Origin: Pyrinomonadaceae bacterium
GTDB lineage: Bacteria > Acidobacteriota > Blastocatellia > Pyrinomonadales > Pyrinomonadaceae
NCBI GenBank assembly: GCA_019694395.1
Contig: JAIBCC010000009.1
Coordinates: 62,001 to 126,000 of the forward strand
Direction: 5' to 3'
DNA: 64,000 nt
Each line of letters opens with the position of its first letter. Position 1 is the stretch's first letter. This document shows, in pieces, positions 34,919-43,641 of the stretch. The notes beneath the pieces were generated by a model that saw only the letters and a program-made list of their open reading frames with translations, had not been told where the DNA came from and searched no databases. Made by a program: the position numbers and the translations under genes.

Positions 34919-35527
34919 ATGAACTACCCCAAAACGAGAAACGAAAATATCGTGGTGCAGGAGATGGAGAAGGAAATTCTCATCTATGATTTGAAAACGA
35001 ACAAAGCATTTTGTTTGAACGAAACTTCGGCAATTATTTACCAACTTTGCGATGGCAAAAATTCCGTTGCGGAAATCACGCTGGCTTTGAATCAAAATTT
35101 GAACCAATCAGTCAGCGAAGATTTAGTTTGGCTCGCCTTGGATAATTTCAAAAAAGACAATTTGTTAGAGAATAATGAACAGTTTGAGATTAATTTCAAA
35201 GGTTTATCGCGTCGGCAAGTTATCAAGAAGATCGGCTTGGCTTCAATGATCGCTTTGCCCGTAATTGCTTCAGTCGTTGCACCGAATGCGGCAATGGCAT
35301 TTTCAGGATTCGCCAATTGTGCAGCTTGCACAACTAATTCGCAATGTGCCGTCAATAATTGCTTGAATAACGTTTGTAGTGTGGGAATGACCAACAGTTT
35401 TGCCCCCAACACCATGTTAGGAGCTCCTTTTAGTGTTCCCAGTGGAGCTTGCACAGCATTGGCATCTGCAAATTGTTGTTCCGGTAATCGAATATGGTTT
35501 GTTACGAACAATTGTTTTTGCGGTTAG
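34919..35527 (+). CDS. PqqD domain - Tat-like segment - Cys-rich tail protein C
   Basis: This 202-residue protein has a PqqD part (residues 1-85: RNENIVVQEMEKEILIYDL, FCLNETSAIIYQLCDG, SEDLVWLALDNFKKDNLL). It is followed by SRRQVIKK (97-104), a hydrophobic run and AAMA before FS, then a tail with ten cysteines ending CCSG...CFCG. The spacing of the last cysteines is shared with gene E, while the rest of the tail is different. Such a fixed leader and free tail resemble RiPP precursor families. Immediately upstream is a decayed copy with the same promoter region. It converges with the kinase at 35713. Confidence 0.85.
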   Translation: MNYPKTRNENIVVQEMEKEILIYDLKTNKAFCLNETSAIIYQLCDGKNSVAEITLALNQNLNQSVSEDLVWLALDNFKKDNLLENNEQFEINFKGLSRRQVIKKIGLASMIALPVIASVVAPNAAMAFSGFANCAACTTNSQCAVNNCLNNVCSVGMTNSFAPNTMLGAPFSVPSGACTALASANCCSGNRIWFVTNNCFCG

Positions 35528-35553
35528 GCAACCTCAATGTTCAATCCGGCTTG

Positions 35554-35617
35554 TCGGCACTTAATTTCTGCTTTCTTCTTTCATTCCCCGGTGAAAGAAA
35601 AGATGAAACCGTGCCGA
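35554..35617. other. Long structured intergenic sequence
   Basis: An outer stem (TCGGCAC with GTGCCGA) encloses an inner one (TTTCTTCTTTCA with TGAAAGAAA around CCCCGG). It lies between the convergent PqqD-fusion gene C and kinase 1, and could be a bidirectional terminator or a small RNA structure. Confidence 0.45.
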
Positions 35618-35712
35618 TGATTGATTAAGCGTTTTTGAATGGGTAGTATTACGGAAGTTGCTGCCCATTTAAATATTTTTCTAAATGAATTAAGTAATAA
35701 GTCTTGATTCTC

Positions 35713-38556
35713 TTACTGAATGTTCGCCAGCCAGATGTCGGATTCGCTTTTTTGAACTGAATAATAAATTGAGCGGTTATCTTTAGAAAGAGAAACTGAT
35801 TGAATCCGATTTGGTGCAACAGATAGTAGTTGTTTTCTTCGTTTGGTTTCGGTATCAAGCAGATAAATTTTATCACCGTGATAGAAAATGGCGCGTTTGT
35901 TATCTGCCAGCCACAGTGCACGAGTTCCAAAGTCACTGACGACCTTATATTTGTTGGTGGTAAAATCAAAGGTCATCAGATATGATTCGGGTTTTTCAAC
36001 ATCTCTGCCGTATCCGATCAGTTTTTTACCATCAAATGACCACGAATAAGCCATAAACCATCGTTTCGGGTTACCTTCATCGGGTAAATATTGCGGCGTT
36101 TGCTCAGTTGTTTCTTTGTCAGGATCAAAAATTATCGGATAACCGTTTCGTGAATTAAAGATCACGCGTTTCCCGTCAGGCGACCAAACAGGAAGTTGAG
36201 ACCAACTGTCTGCAGCAAAGGTCGTGACCTTTTTTCGCTCACTGCCGTCGGCGTTCATTACATAACCTTCGTATTTTCCTGTCTCGTCAGTGAAAAAGGC
36301 AATGCGCCTTCCGTCAGGCGACCAACGCGGCGCACGATCTTTATAAATGTCATTGGTTAATTGTCTGATTTCACTGCCATCAGCTTTGGCAATGAAAACA
36401 TCTTCCTGTTTATCGCCAATCGCATCAAAAGTAATGTATTGATTATCTGCCGAGATTTCGGGATTGGTTGTGATCTTTGAACCTTTCGTAATTTCAACGG
36501 GATATTTACCAAGCGTTTCCGTTTTACTATCAAAATCAGTTTTGAAAATGTTTGAATAATTAACGGTTTGGACATAAGCAAAACTTTTGCCGTCATGTGC
36601 AAAATTGAAAAAACCGCTGTAATTGGAAGGGATTGTAATTGGTTCGGGATTACCCGAGACTTTTCCCGAATTTTCGTTGATCGCTATGCGCCAAAGATTC
36701 ATACTGCCGCTGCGGTTACTGACAAAATAAAGGAATTTACCGTCCGGCGACCAGAAAGGGTTCCAGTCAATAGATGAATCAGACGTTACCTCTACCGCAT
36801 CTCCGCCATTGACAGAAATCGTCCAAATGTCGCGTTGCCCGCCGGAATTAAGCCCCCAAAAAGCAATTCGCTTGCCATTGGGCGACCAGTTTGGCTGAAC
36901 GCCGTCGTGTTCAGTAATCAAATGTTTTTCACCGGTTTCGGCATTGATTCGCCATAATTGACTTGGAACAGTGGTGCGGCTGCCGGGTTCACTGAAATCA
37001 TCAATACCAAAAGCAAGCTCTTTACCGTCAGGCGACCATGAAGGATAAAAACCGACATTAGTAATGCGTTTGACATTTTCTCCGTTGGAATTCATGACAA
37101 AAATTCCGCCGCCATCGCGTTCGGAGCGGAAAGCAATTTGAGTTCCATCAGGCGAAAAGACGGCTTGTTTGTCATCGGCATTTGAGTTTTTAGTTAAGTT
37201 AATTTGATTTGAGCCATCAATTTGTTTCAGGTAAATGTTCCACTTACCGTTTTCGCGGCTTGAATACAAAAAAGACTTACCATCCGGTGAAAGATTTGGA
37301 AAAACTTCTTCTCCGGTTTGACTGGTCAATTGTGTGTAGTTGAAATTTTTAATTTCAGCCGTTTGATTTAATAAAGACTTGGAAAACAGGAAATAAGAAA
37401 CTGCTAAGAGTAAAATTACTGCGCTGATTGGAACTGCAAACTTAGCGAAATTCGATTTTCTTTTTATCGAAAACTTTTTAGCAACTAAATCTGAATTCGG
37501 ATTTTCTTTAAGTTCCTGTAAATCGCGTTTTAATTCGGAAATTGTTTGATAACGATCTGCTAGTTTTTTTTCGATAGTGTGAAAGACAATCTTTTCCAAA
37601 GCTAAAGGTATTTCGGGGTTTACTTCCGATAAAGCAGGCGGATTGTGATTAATAGTTGCATTGTAAATCGCCGCATCGCTTATGCCATCAAAAGGTTTGA
37701 CACCCGTCAGCATTTCATACAGCACCACGCCGAAACTGAAAATATCGGTGCGAAAATCAACCGTTTCGCCGAGAGCCTGTTCGGGCGACATATAGTTGAT
37801 TGTTCCCATGACACCGTTTGGAGCAGTATGGTCGCGGGTTTCAAAGTCGCCTGAGTCTCCGCCGTGTTTAGAAAGTTTCGCCAAACCAAAATCTAAAACT
37901 TTAACGATTCCGTCCTGACGGATCATAATGTTGGCGGGTTTGATGTCGCGGTGAATAATGCCGAGCGAATGTGCAGAATCCAAAGCATCAGCAATTTGAA
38001 TTCCGATTTCGATGGCTTCTTTCGGACTAAATGGTTTTTCGGCGATTAGCTCGCGCAAGGTTTTTCCTTCAATTAGTTCGGTAGCGATGAAGTTAAAATC
38101 TTCAGTTTTTTCGATTCCGTAAATGGTAATGATGTTCGGATGATTAAGGGCGGAAACGGCGCGGGCTTCTTTTTCAAATCGTTTGCGGCGTTCTGCATCT
38201 TGGGAAAATTGCAACGGAAGTATTTTAAGAGCGACTTTGCGGTTTAACTTTGTATCTTCCGCCAGATAAACTTCGCCCATTCCGCCTGCACCCAATTTTT
38301 CGAGGATCAGATAATGATTAAAACTGCGACCGATCAATCTTTCTTTATTTTGTTCATTTATCAGATTAGCTGCGACATCAATCGGAGGCGTTTCGATAAA
38401 ATCTTTGGCTTGTTCGTCAAAAGAAAGCAGAGATTCAACCTCATTCCGCAATTCGTTGTCATTACCGCAGAAATTACGCAAAAACTCATCGCGTTTTTCA
38501 GAAGGAATCTGTAACGCTTGATGATAAATTTCTTCGATTTTGGCTAAATCTCTCAT
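35713..38556 (-). CDS. Ser/Thr protein kinase with TolB-like PD40 sensor half (kinase 1)
   Basis: This 947-residue protein begins with a helical lead (KIEEIYHQALQIPSEKRDEFL). The kinase domain runs over about residues 80-345, with LGAGGMGEVYLA, VALK, HRDIKPANIM, DFGLAKL and GTINYMSPEQ, so it should be active. One membrane segment follows (FAVPISAVILLLAVSYFLF, about 373-391). The outside part then carries repeated SPDGK blades (FPNLSPDGKSFLYSS, AVFSPDGTQIAFRSERDGGG, APRWSPDGRRIAFFTD) of a PD40 propeller. It senses something in the periplasm and signals inside. The ECF sigma gene 38666 lies 109 nt upstream in the same direction. Confidence 0.93.
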   Translation of the reverse strand: MRDLAKIEEIYHQALQIPSEKRDEFLRNFCGNDNELRNEVESLLSFDEQAKDFIETPPIDVAANLINEQNKERLIGRSFNHYLILEKLGAGGMGEVYLAEDTKLNRKVALKILPLQFSQDAERRKRFEKEARAVSALNHPNIITIYGIEKTEDFNFIATELIEGKTLRELIAEKPFSPKEAIEIGIQIADALDSAHSLGIIHRDIKPANIMIRQDGIVKVLDFGLAKLSKHGGDSGDFETRDHTAPNGVMGTINYMSPEQALGETVDFRTDIFSFGVVLYEMLTGVKPFDGISDAAIYNATINHNPPALSEVNPEIPLALEKIVFHTIEKKLADRYQTISELKRDLQELKENPNSDLVAKKFSIKRKSNFAKFAVPISAVILLLAVSYFLFSKSLLNQTAEIKNFNYTQLTSQTGEEVFPNLSPDGKSFLYSSRENGKWNIYLKQIDGSNQINLTKNSNADDKQAVFSPDGTQIAFRSERDGGGIFVMNSNGENVKRITNVGFYPSWSPDGKELAFGIDDFSEPGSRTTVPSQLWRINAETGEKHLITEHDGVQPNWSPNGKRIAFWGLNSGGQRDIWTISVNGGDAVEVTSDSSIDWNPFWSPDGKFLYFVSNRSGSMNLWRIAINENSGKVSGNPEPITIPSNYSGFFNFAHDGKSFAYVQTVNYSNIFKTDFDSKTETLGKYPVEITKGSKITTNPEISADNQYITFDAIGDKQEDVFIAKADGSEIRQLTNDIYKDRAPRWSPDGRRIAFFTDETGKYEGYVMNADGSERKKVTTFAADSWSQLPVWSPDGKRVIFNSRNGYPIIFDPDKETTEQTPQYLPDEGNPKRWFMAYSWSFDGKKLIGYGRDVEKPESYLMTFDFTTNKYKVVSDFGTRALWLADNKRAIFYHGDKIYLLDTETKRRKQLLSVAPNRIQSVSLSKDNRSIYYSVQKSESDIWLANIQ

Positions 38557-38565
38557 TCTTTAAAA

Positions 38566-38676
38566 GTGGTCAGTGGTTAGTGGTCGGTGGTCAGTTTTTG
38601 TTGGATTTAAAAGAACTAATTGACTCGTTTAAATCAAAAACTGACCACTGCTCACCGCCAACTGACTACTGACCAG
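38566..38676. repeat. TGGTCAG-type 7-nt repeats as an inverted pair
   Basis: Positions 38566-38594 are four units of (A/G)GTGGTC-type heptamers. Positions 38641-38676 carry the complementary type (CTGACCAC, ACTGACTACTGACCAG). The second arm covers the last codons of the sigma gene. Confidence 0.6.
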
Positions 38677-39235
38677 ACAATTCCCTCAACAACCACGTTT
38701 TCGCAAACCGCCAGTCACGCAGAACAGTTCCTTCCGATATTTTTAAGACTTCCGCTGTTTCTTCAACACTTAACCCGCCAAAATAACGCAGTTCAACTAC
38801 CTGACCTTTTCTTTCGTCCAAAGCAGATAAATTCTTTAATGCCTCATCGAGCGCAACCAGTTCATTGGCTCTTTCTTTAGAAATTATGGCTGCCTCTTCC
38901 AACGAAATGATTTGTGTTTCCCCCCCACGTTTTTGAGTTTGATGAGAGCGGGCGTGATCAACCAGAATGTGACGCATTGCCTGTGCCGCAACTGCAAAAA
39001 AATGGGCACGATTTTGCCAGCGTTTTTCACGTTGGTCGGCTAATTTAAGATAGGCTTCGTGGATTAACGCAGTCGTTTGCAAAGTATGTCCCGAAGATTG
39101 GCTGTTCATATAATTTTTTGCCATCTGTCGCAGCTCTTCATAGACCAAGGGCATTAATTGATCCAGAGCCTCCTGGTTGCCGTGGCTCCAGGCTTCAAGC
39201 AGTCGGGTAACTTCTTTTTCGGGGGGCACAATCAT
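38666..39235 (-). CDS. ECF sigma factor paired with kinase 1
   Basis: This 189-residue protein has region 2 in ALIHEAYLKLADQ...NRAHFFAVAAQAMRHILVDHAR and region 4 in VVELRYFGGLSVEETAEVLKISEGTVLRDWRFAKTWL. This is the acidobacterial/planctomycete type (TIGR02999-like) that stands next to Ser/Thr kinases instead of anti-sigma factors. Kinase 1 may set its activity by phosphorylation, which is inference from the pairing. Its closest relative in the window is at 47528. Confidence 0.92.
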   Translation of the reverse strand: MIVPPEKEVTRLLEAWSHGNQEALDQLMPLVYEELRQMAKNYMNSQSSGHTLQTTALIHEAYLKLADQREKRWQNRAHFFAVAAQAMRHILVDHARSHQTQKRGGETQIISLEEAAIISKERANELVALDEALKNLSALDERKGQVVELRYFGGLSVEETAEVLKISEGTVLRDWRFAKTWLLRELSGQ

Positions 39236-39359
39236 CTATTTGGTTATATTAAACAATAAATAGGCGGTAAATCCAAAATTTATAAGAATTCCACACAACT
39301 TAACTTCGTCGTCACATTTTTGTTACTTCAATTGTTTTTAATTCTTTTAGAGGAATAAG

Positions 39360-39635
39360 ATGCGTAAGGAATTAACAATCGTTGTAGTTTTTTTGTTGGG
39401 ATTAGCAGCTGACGGGATTTGGTTCAAACTTGACCAAACATTTGGTTTTAACTTTTTTGTGCAAATCAGTTTCGCTTTGTTTTTATTGATCTTTATTTTT
39501 CTTAGCGGGAAAAAATATCTGACCAAACGTTTTTATCCGCACCGGAAACTTTTATCTGTTTCAGTTTGGAAGTATTTCCGCTCAGGATTTCAACTTGACT
39601 TTTGGAAACGCCAAACTCCTTTGCCAAGAGTTTAA
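39360..39635 (+). CDS. Small two-helix membrane protein (uncertain)
   Basis: This 91-residue frame has two hydrophobic segments ([33 protein letters not shown]) and an AGAGGAA ribosome site 7 nt before the ATG. The membrane part lies before 39502. The remaining 134 nt overlap the end of the convergent yggU gene, which is why confidence is low. No family is recognised. Confidence 0.4.
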   Translation: MRKELTIVVVFLLGLAADGIWFKLDQTFGFNFFVQISFALFLLIFIFLSGKKYLTKRFYPHRKLLSVSVWKYFRSGFQLDFWKRQTPLPRV

Positions 39636-39789
39636 TGAGTTCGGCATTGGCTGCACCATCAACCGGCGGGGCATTCAGTTTAATTTTTAGTGCGCCGTCA
39701 TATTCACCGACAATTTCGCTTCGTGACGAACGCGGAATAACCCGAATCTGAAAGGTAACTGCATTATCTTTTTCACTAAAATCAAGCAC
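39502..39789 (-). CDS. yggU: YggU/DUF167 family protein
   Basis: In this 95-residue protein the signature [46 protein letters not shown] covers most of it. It is a small cytoplasmic protein of unknown role, typically found with yggT and yggS as here. Confidence 0.9.
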   Translation of the reverse strand: MLDFSEKDNAVTFQIRVIPRSSRSEIVGEYDGALKIKLNAPPVDGAANAELIKLLAKEFGVSKSQVEILSGNTSKLKQIKVSGADKNVWSDIFSR

Positions 39790-39838
39790 TTATGGAAAAT
39801 ACGAATCTGTTTTTCTGCACGCTGAAAGAAATTCTTGA

Positions 39839-40429
39839 CTACGCCAAAAATACTGCGGCAACCGCACTTTGGAGAAAACCGAGAATAAAAAGCACGATGA
39901 TCGGCGAAATATCAAACATCATAATCGGCGGCATCAATCGTCTGAACGGAACTAAAATCGGATCGGTAATCCGCATTAAAAACCGCAAAACTGGATTCAT
40001 AAACGACATAAACCACGAAAATATGATTCGCATAACAATCATCAATGAATAAAGTCCCAAAAGCCCGTAAAGCAAAAAGCCGACAATTTTGACGACATTT
40101 CCGCTCATTGCACTGACCGTTACCCCATCAATCGTAAAGAGAATGTTGCTGAAAAGCTGCAAAGTAAAATAGCCGAAGATACAGAACACTAAAATTGTGA
40201 TCAGCGGAGCGATTTTGGTCGTGATATTCAATTTGAAAAGAAAATCAGTGGAAGGCTGAACTAATCTGTCCGTGAACTTTTTGAATTTATAAGCAAATCT
40301 GCCGAACGCTCCAAACGGATTCGGGTCAAGGTAGGTAATCAAAAGCCGCAACAGCATCATTACCACAATCGCCATCACGACACTGACCACAATCATCTGA
40401 ATTATCGGAAAAACTAAACCCATTAACAT
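39839..40429 (-). CDS. yggT: YggT family membrane protein
   Basis: This 196-residue protein has two tandem YggT units, each with a hydrophobic hairpin (IIQMIVVSVVMAIVVMMLL, SLMIVMRIIFSWFMSFMNP) and the typical RLVQPSTDFLF / RITDPILVPFRRL segment. The doubled unit is the normal long form. It is in the middle of a yggS-yggT-yggU set. The function is not settled; links to cell division and envelope have been proposed for the family. Confidence 0.9.
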   Translation of the reverse strand: MLMGLVFPIIQMIVVSVVMAIVVMMLLRLLITYLDPNPFGAFGRFAYKFKKFTDRLVQPSTDFLFKLNITTKIAPLITILVFCIFGYFTLQLFSNILFTIDGVTVSAMSGNVVKIVGFLLYGLLGLYSLMIVMRIIFSWFMSFMNPVLRFLMRITDPILVPFRRLMPPIMMFDISPIIVLFILGFLQSAVAAVFLA

Positions 40430-40435
40430 AATTTT

Positions 40436-40526
40436 TGACCTTTGATCTTTGATTTTTTACGTTTTACACCCTTGCTCACGCGCGGGTTTCTGCCTTTTTG
40501 CCTTTTACCTTTTGCCCTTTTACTTA
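40436..40526. repeat. CTTTGAT- and CCTTTTR-type 7-nt repeats
   Basis: Two short sets, 40436-40455 and 40490-40526, fill most of the yggS-yggT gap. The second includes the last codons of yggS. Confidence 0.5.
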
Positions 40527-41197
40527 TATTCCCGTTCCCCAAAAATCGCCGTTCCAACCCGAATATGCGTTGCGCCTTCTTCGATAGCGACCGTAAAATC
40601 GTGACTCATTCCCATCGAGAGTTTTCCATCCGGTAATAATTCATCACGAATTTCTCGCAAACGGCGAAAAAAAGGGCGCACTTTTTCGACTTCTTCAAAA
40701 AAGGGTGGAATCTGCATCAAACCAAGTAATTTCAAACATTTGCAATTGCCGATAAATTCCAAAAGTTTCGGCAGATCTGTTTCTGAAACGCCGGATTTTG
40801 TTTCTTCATTACCTAAATCAACCTGAACGAAGATTTTCAAATCCTGACGATTTTCTTCTAAACAAATACGTTCCAAACGCTCGGCAAGTTCTATTGAATC
40901 AACCGTTTGAATCACATCAAAAAGTTTAACCGCTTTTCGCGCTTTGTTCGACTGTAAATGTCCGATAAGATGCCATTCAACATTTTTTATTTCAGCGATC
41001 TTACCTTCGGCTTCCTGAACTTTATTTTCTCCGAAAACAACCGCACCGGCTTCAACCGCTTCGCTCACCAATGCCGCAGGATGAGTTTTACTGACCGCTA
41101 CCAGTGTAATTTCATCTGCCTTGCGTCCCGCTTTTTCCGCTGCAAGTTTAATTTGATTCCGCACACCGGAAAGTCGTTGCGCCAAAGATTCGCTCAT
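40520..41197 (-). CDS. yggS: YggS/PROSC family PLP-binding protein
   Basis: The start is the ATG at 41197 (MSESLAQRLSGVRNQIK), giving 225 residues. The PLP lysine is in LVAVSKTHP near residue 37, followed by FGENKVQEAEGKI, WHLIGHLQSNKARKAV, and the phosphate-binding end SMGMSHDFTVAIEEGATHIRVGTAIFG. It keeps the vitamin B6 pool in balance. It is divergent from the PqqD-zinc-ribbon gene. Confidence 0.95.
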   Translation of the reverse strand: MSESLAQRLSGVRNQIKLAAEKAGRKADEITLVAVSKTHPAALVSEAVEAGAVVFGENKVQEAEGKIAEIKNVEWHLIGHLQSNKARKAVKLFDVIQTVDSIELAERLERICLEENRQDLKIFVQVDLGNEETKSGVSETDLPKLLEFIGNCKCLKLLGLMQIPPFFEEVEKVRPFFRRLREIRDELLPDGKLSMGMSHDFTVAIEEGATHIRVGTAIFGEREYK

Positions 41198-41372
41198 AAA
41201 AATAATGATAAACTCTTGAATTTGAAACGACAACTACTGACTCTCTTAACCCCATCCATTTCAACTATCAAAATTTTTTTTCTGACTAATGACGGGATTT
41301 TACAACGGATGTCGTTATTAGAGGGTGAAGAAAAAAAATACGAGATTTCACTATAAATGGAGTTCCATATTT

Positions 41373-41615
41373 ATGAAAAATGTCCCCGTTTCCCGAACTG
41401 AAACCGTTGCTCAGGCATTTGACGAAGGGGTTCTCGATTATGAACTAAAAGTCAATGAACTGCTTGGTTTAAGACCTAAAAAACGATTTCGGGTTTGTCT
41501 GCGATGCCAAAAAACGATGTCGAATAAAAACCGTTGTGAAACCTGCAAGGTTAAGTTTCATGACGGATTGATGATGAGCTGGATTAAATGGTTTTTCGGA
41601 GTGTCACCCAAATAG
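41373..41615 (+). CDS. Truncated PqqD fused to a zinc ribbon
   Basis: This 80-residue protein is taken from the ATG at 41373. Residues 1-35 (MKNVPVSRTETVAQAFDEGVLDYELKVNELLGL) line up with the first strand region of PqqD protein A, including the shared NVPVSR start. The domain then breaks off and a four-Cys ribbon follows (CLRCQKTM...CETCKVKFHDGLM), with an amphipathic end WIKWFFGVSPK. The same ribbon and end occur alone at 48220-48378. It is 9 nt upstream of gene D, in one apparent operon. It may bind the same partner as PqqD with its first part, or be a relic that kept a new role. Confidence 0.75.
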   Translation: MKNVPVSRTETVAQAFDEGVLDYELKVNELLGLRPKKRFRVCLRCQKTMSNKNRCETCKVKFHDGLMMSWIKWFFGVSPK

Positions 41616-41624
41616 GAATAACAA

Positions 41625-42317
41625 ATGATGATTAAAATGCCAAAAACACGAAACGAAAATATTGTCGTTCAAGAGATGGAAAACGAAATCCTGATCTACG
41701 ATTTGCAAACCAATAAAGCCTTTTGTTTGAACGAAACTTCGGCAATCATCTGGCAAATGTGCGATGGAACCCGAACTGTGGCGGAAATCAGTCAAACTTT
41801 AACCAAAAAGTTGAAACAACCAATCACCGAAGATGTGGTCTGGCTGGCGTTGGATGGTTTCAAAAAAGATAATTTGCTTGAAGAAAGCGAACAATTTGAA
41901 ATCAATTTCAACGGCTTATCACGCCGGCAAGTTGTCAGAAACATTGGCTTGGCTTCGCTGATAATGTTGCCGCTCGTTTCATCAGTCGTTGCGCCGAATG
42001 CGGCAATGGCAGCATCGGGACCAACCAATCTGGCGTTTCTTGCTCCCTGTTCGAGTCCCGGAGAATGCAGTTCAGGAAATTGTGCGGCAGGACCTCCTAA
42101 TCCTCCGACCTGCTGTGTCGCCGGAGCTACACGAAATATCTCTCCGGGTATTGCGAGACAAGCAGCGCTGTTAGACAATTGTGCAAATTATCCAACATCG
42201 GCTAGTGTAATTGCGGCTATTCCATTCCCTTCTGCCAACTGCTGCAGCAATAGTATAGTCGGCACCTGCATCAATAACGGTGGCGGCATTATTACATTAC
42301 AAGTAAGTTGTATTTAA
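41625..42317 (+). CDS. PqqD domain - Tat-like segment - Cys-rich tail protein D
   Basis: This 230-residue protein is the longest of the family. PqqD covers residues 5-88 (TRNENIVVQEMENEILIYDL, FCLNETSAIIWQMCDG). SRRQVVRN is at 99-106, the hydrophobic run ends NAAMA before AS, and a tail of about 100 residues has ten cysteines including two CC pairs. The start of the tail (SPGECSSGNC) resembles that of protein A (APGQCQTGNC). The start codon choice lies between two adjacent ATGs (41625, 41628). It belongs to the set 41373-44253 with an M29-like peptidase gene. Confidence 0.85.
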   Translation: MMIKMPKTRNENIVVQEMENEILIYDLQTNKAFCLNETSAIIWQMCDGTRTVAEISQTLTKKLKQPITEDVVWLALDGFKKDNLLEESEQFEINFNGLSRRQVVRNIGLASLIMLPLVSSVVAPNAAMAASGPTNLAFLAPCSSPGECSSGNCAAGPPNPPTCCVAGATRNISPGIARQAALLDNCANYPTSASVIAAIPFPSANCCSNSIVGTCINNGGGIITLQVSCI

Positions 42318-42397
42318 AGAGGAAAATCATCGCTTAACAACGCTTATTTTACAAGCATTTTGAACATCAACCTTAATCCAACACAAAAGGAGACACT

Positions 42398-43594
42398 ATG
42401 AATAAAACTTTCGCCGTCATTCGTGGAATGGCAATTTTAACGATTACTCTTTTTCTTACTATTTCCGCCGCCGCGCAGGACGATAAAAAATATCAGGAAT
42501 TAGCGGTCAGACTCGTCCAGTCGGCAAGCGTCAAACCGGGCGATGTAGTGATGATCAACGGCGGAAAACATTTGATTCCGCTGATGGAAGCCGTCGCCGT
42601 CGAAGTTCAGAAAGCAGGCGGATTCGCCAATATGATGCTCAACATCGACCGTGTTCAGCGCTCATTTTATAAGGAAATGCCGGAAAAATACCTCGAACAG
42701 GAACCGAGATTTTTCGCTGAATGGTTAAAGCAGACGAATGTTTATATCAGCCTGCCCAACTTTGAAGACAGCAAGAGCGTTTTTGAAGGAATTCCAGAAG
42801 AACGCTTTGCCAAAGCGATGAAAGCCGGCGAGTTTTTTTCCAACTTAATCAATTCTTTGCCGCTTCGCGTTATCAGTATTGATTTTCCGACTCCGCAGGA
42901 TGCCGCCGCTGTCGGAATGGACTTTCCGACCTATCAGAAAATAACTATGGACGGGATAAATGCCGACTACAATACGATTTCCGCGAAAGGCAGTCAGTTC
43001 AGGAAAATATTGGAAACTGCCAAACAAATCAGAATCACTAATCCGGCGGGAAGTGATTTCACCTTTTCTCCGGCGGCGAAACGCGAGATTTTCCTCGACG
43101 ACGGAATCGTGACGGCGGAAGAAGCAAAATCTTCGATATTTATTCAGCGGACGGCTTCGCTTCCGGCTGGTTCTATCAATTTCGCGCCGCTCGAAACTTC
43201 GGCAAACGGCAAAATCGTCGGGGCAAAAGCTGTGTGCCGCTATGCTCCGATGGACGGTGTCAGTTTTGAATTTAAAAACGGAGCGATGCAGAATTTCAAA
43301 GCTGAAACGAACGCCGCCTGTTATCAGGAAACGATGAAGGCTTATACCAATCCCGATAAAGAGAGATTCGCCACTATCAGCTTCGGACTAAATCCGGCTT
43401 TGCCGGTGGTGGAAGAAGGCACGAAGCGTCACCGTCCGGCAAGTGCCGCCGGAATGGTTTGGCTGAGCGTCGGAGACAATCAAATTTACGGCGGAACTAA
43501 TAACGGCGGCAATAGTTACAACTTTCCGGTCATTAATGCGACCGTCACGATTGACGGCAAGATCGTTATCAAAGACGGAAAACTGATGTTGTAA
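42398..43594 (+). CDS. Exported M29-like aminopeptidase homologue
   Basis: This 398-residue protein has a signal peptide (AILTITLFLTISAAAQ) and a good ribosome site (AAGGAGACACT). The body resembles M29 metallo-aminopeptidases: VKPGDVVMINGG near the start, IRITNPAGSDFTFSP, and the end FGLNPALPVVEEGTKRH...VSVGDNQIYGGTNNGG...DGKIVIKDGKLML. The His-x-Asp pair that closes the metal site in active M29 enzymes is not obvious, so activity is uncertain. Codon use looks more G+C-rich than the PqqD genes on both sides. Its place between two genes for exported Cys-rich proteins suggests a part in trimming or handling them. Confidence 0.75.
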   Translation: MNKTFAVIRGMAILTITLFLTISAAAQDDKKYQELAVRLVQSASVKPGDVVMINGGKHLIPLMEAVAVEVQKAGGFANMMLNIDRVQRSFYKEMPEKYLEQEPRFFAEWLKQTNVYISLPNFEDSKSVFEGIPEERFAKAMKAGEFFSNLINSLPLRVISIDFPTPQDAAAVGMDFPTYQKITMDGINADYNTISAKGSQFRKILETAKQIRITNPAGSDFTFSPAAKREIFLDDGIVTAEEAKSSIFIQRTASLPAGSINFAPLETSANGKIVGAKAVCRYAPMDGVSFEFKNGAMQNFKAETNAACYQETMKAYTNPDKERFATISFGLNPALPVVEEGTKRHRPASAAGMVWLSVGDNQIYGGTNNGGNSYNFPVINATVTIDGKIVIKDGKLML

Positions 43595-43641
43595 TTTTCT
43601 TAAATTCAATTTTAGCTTGTGCAAATCGAGGAAAAATATTT

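Noticed and set aside
41792..42178. Antisense frame over PqqD-fusion gene D
   Set aside because: Similar antisense frames occur over genes A and C only because the coding strands are paralogous; no start signal is seen.
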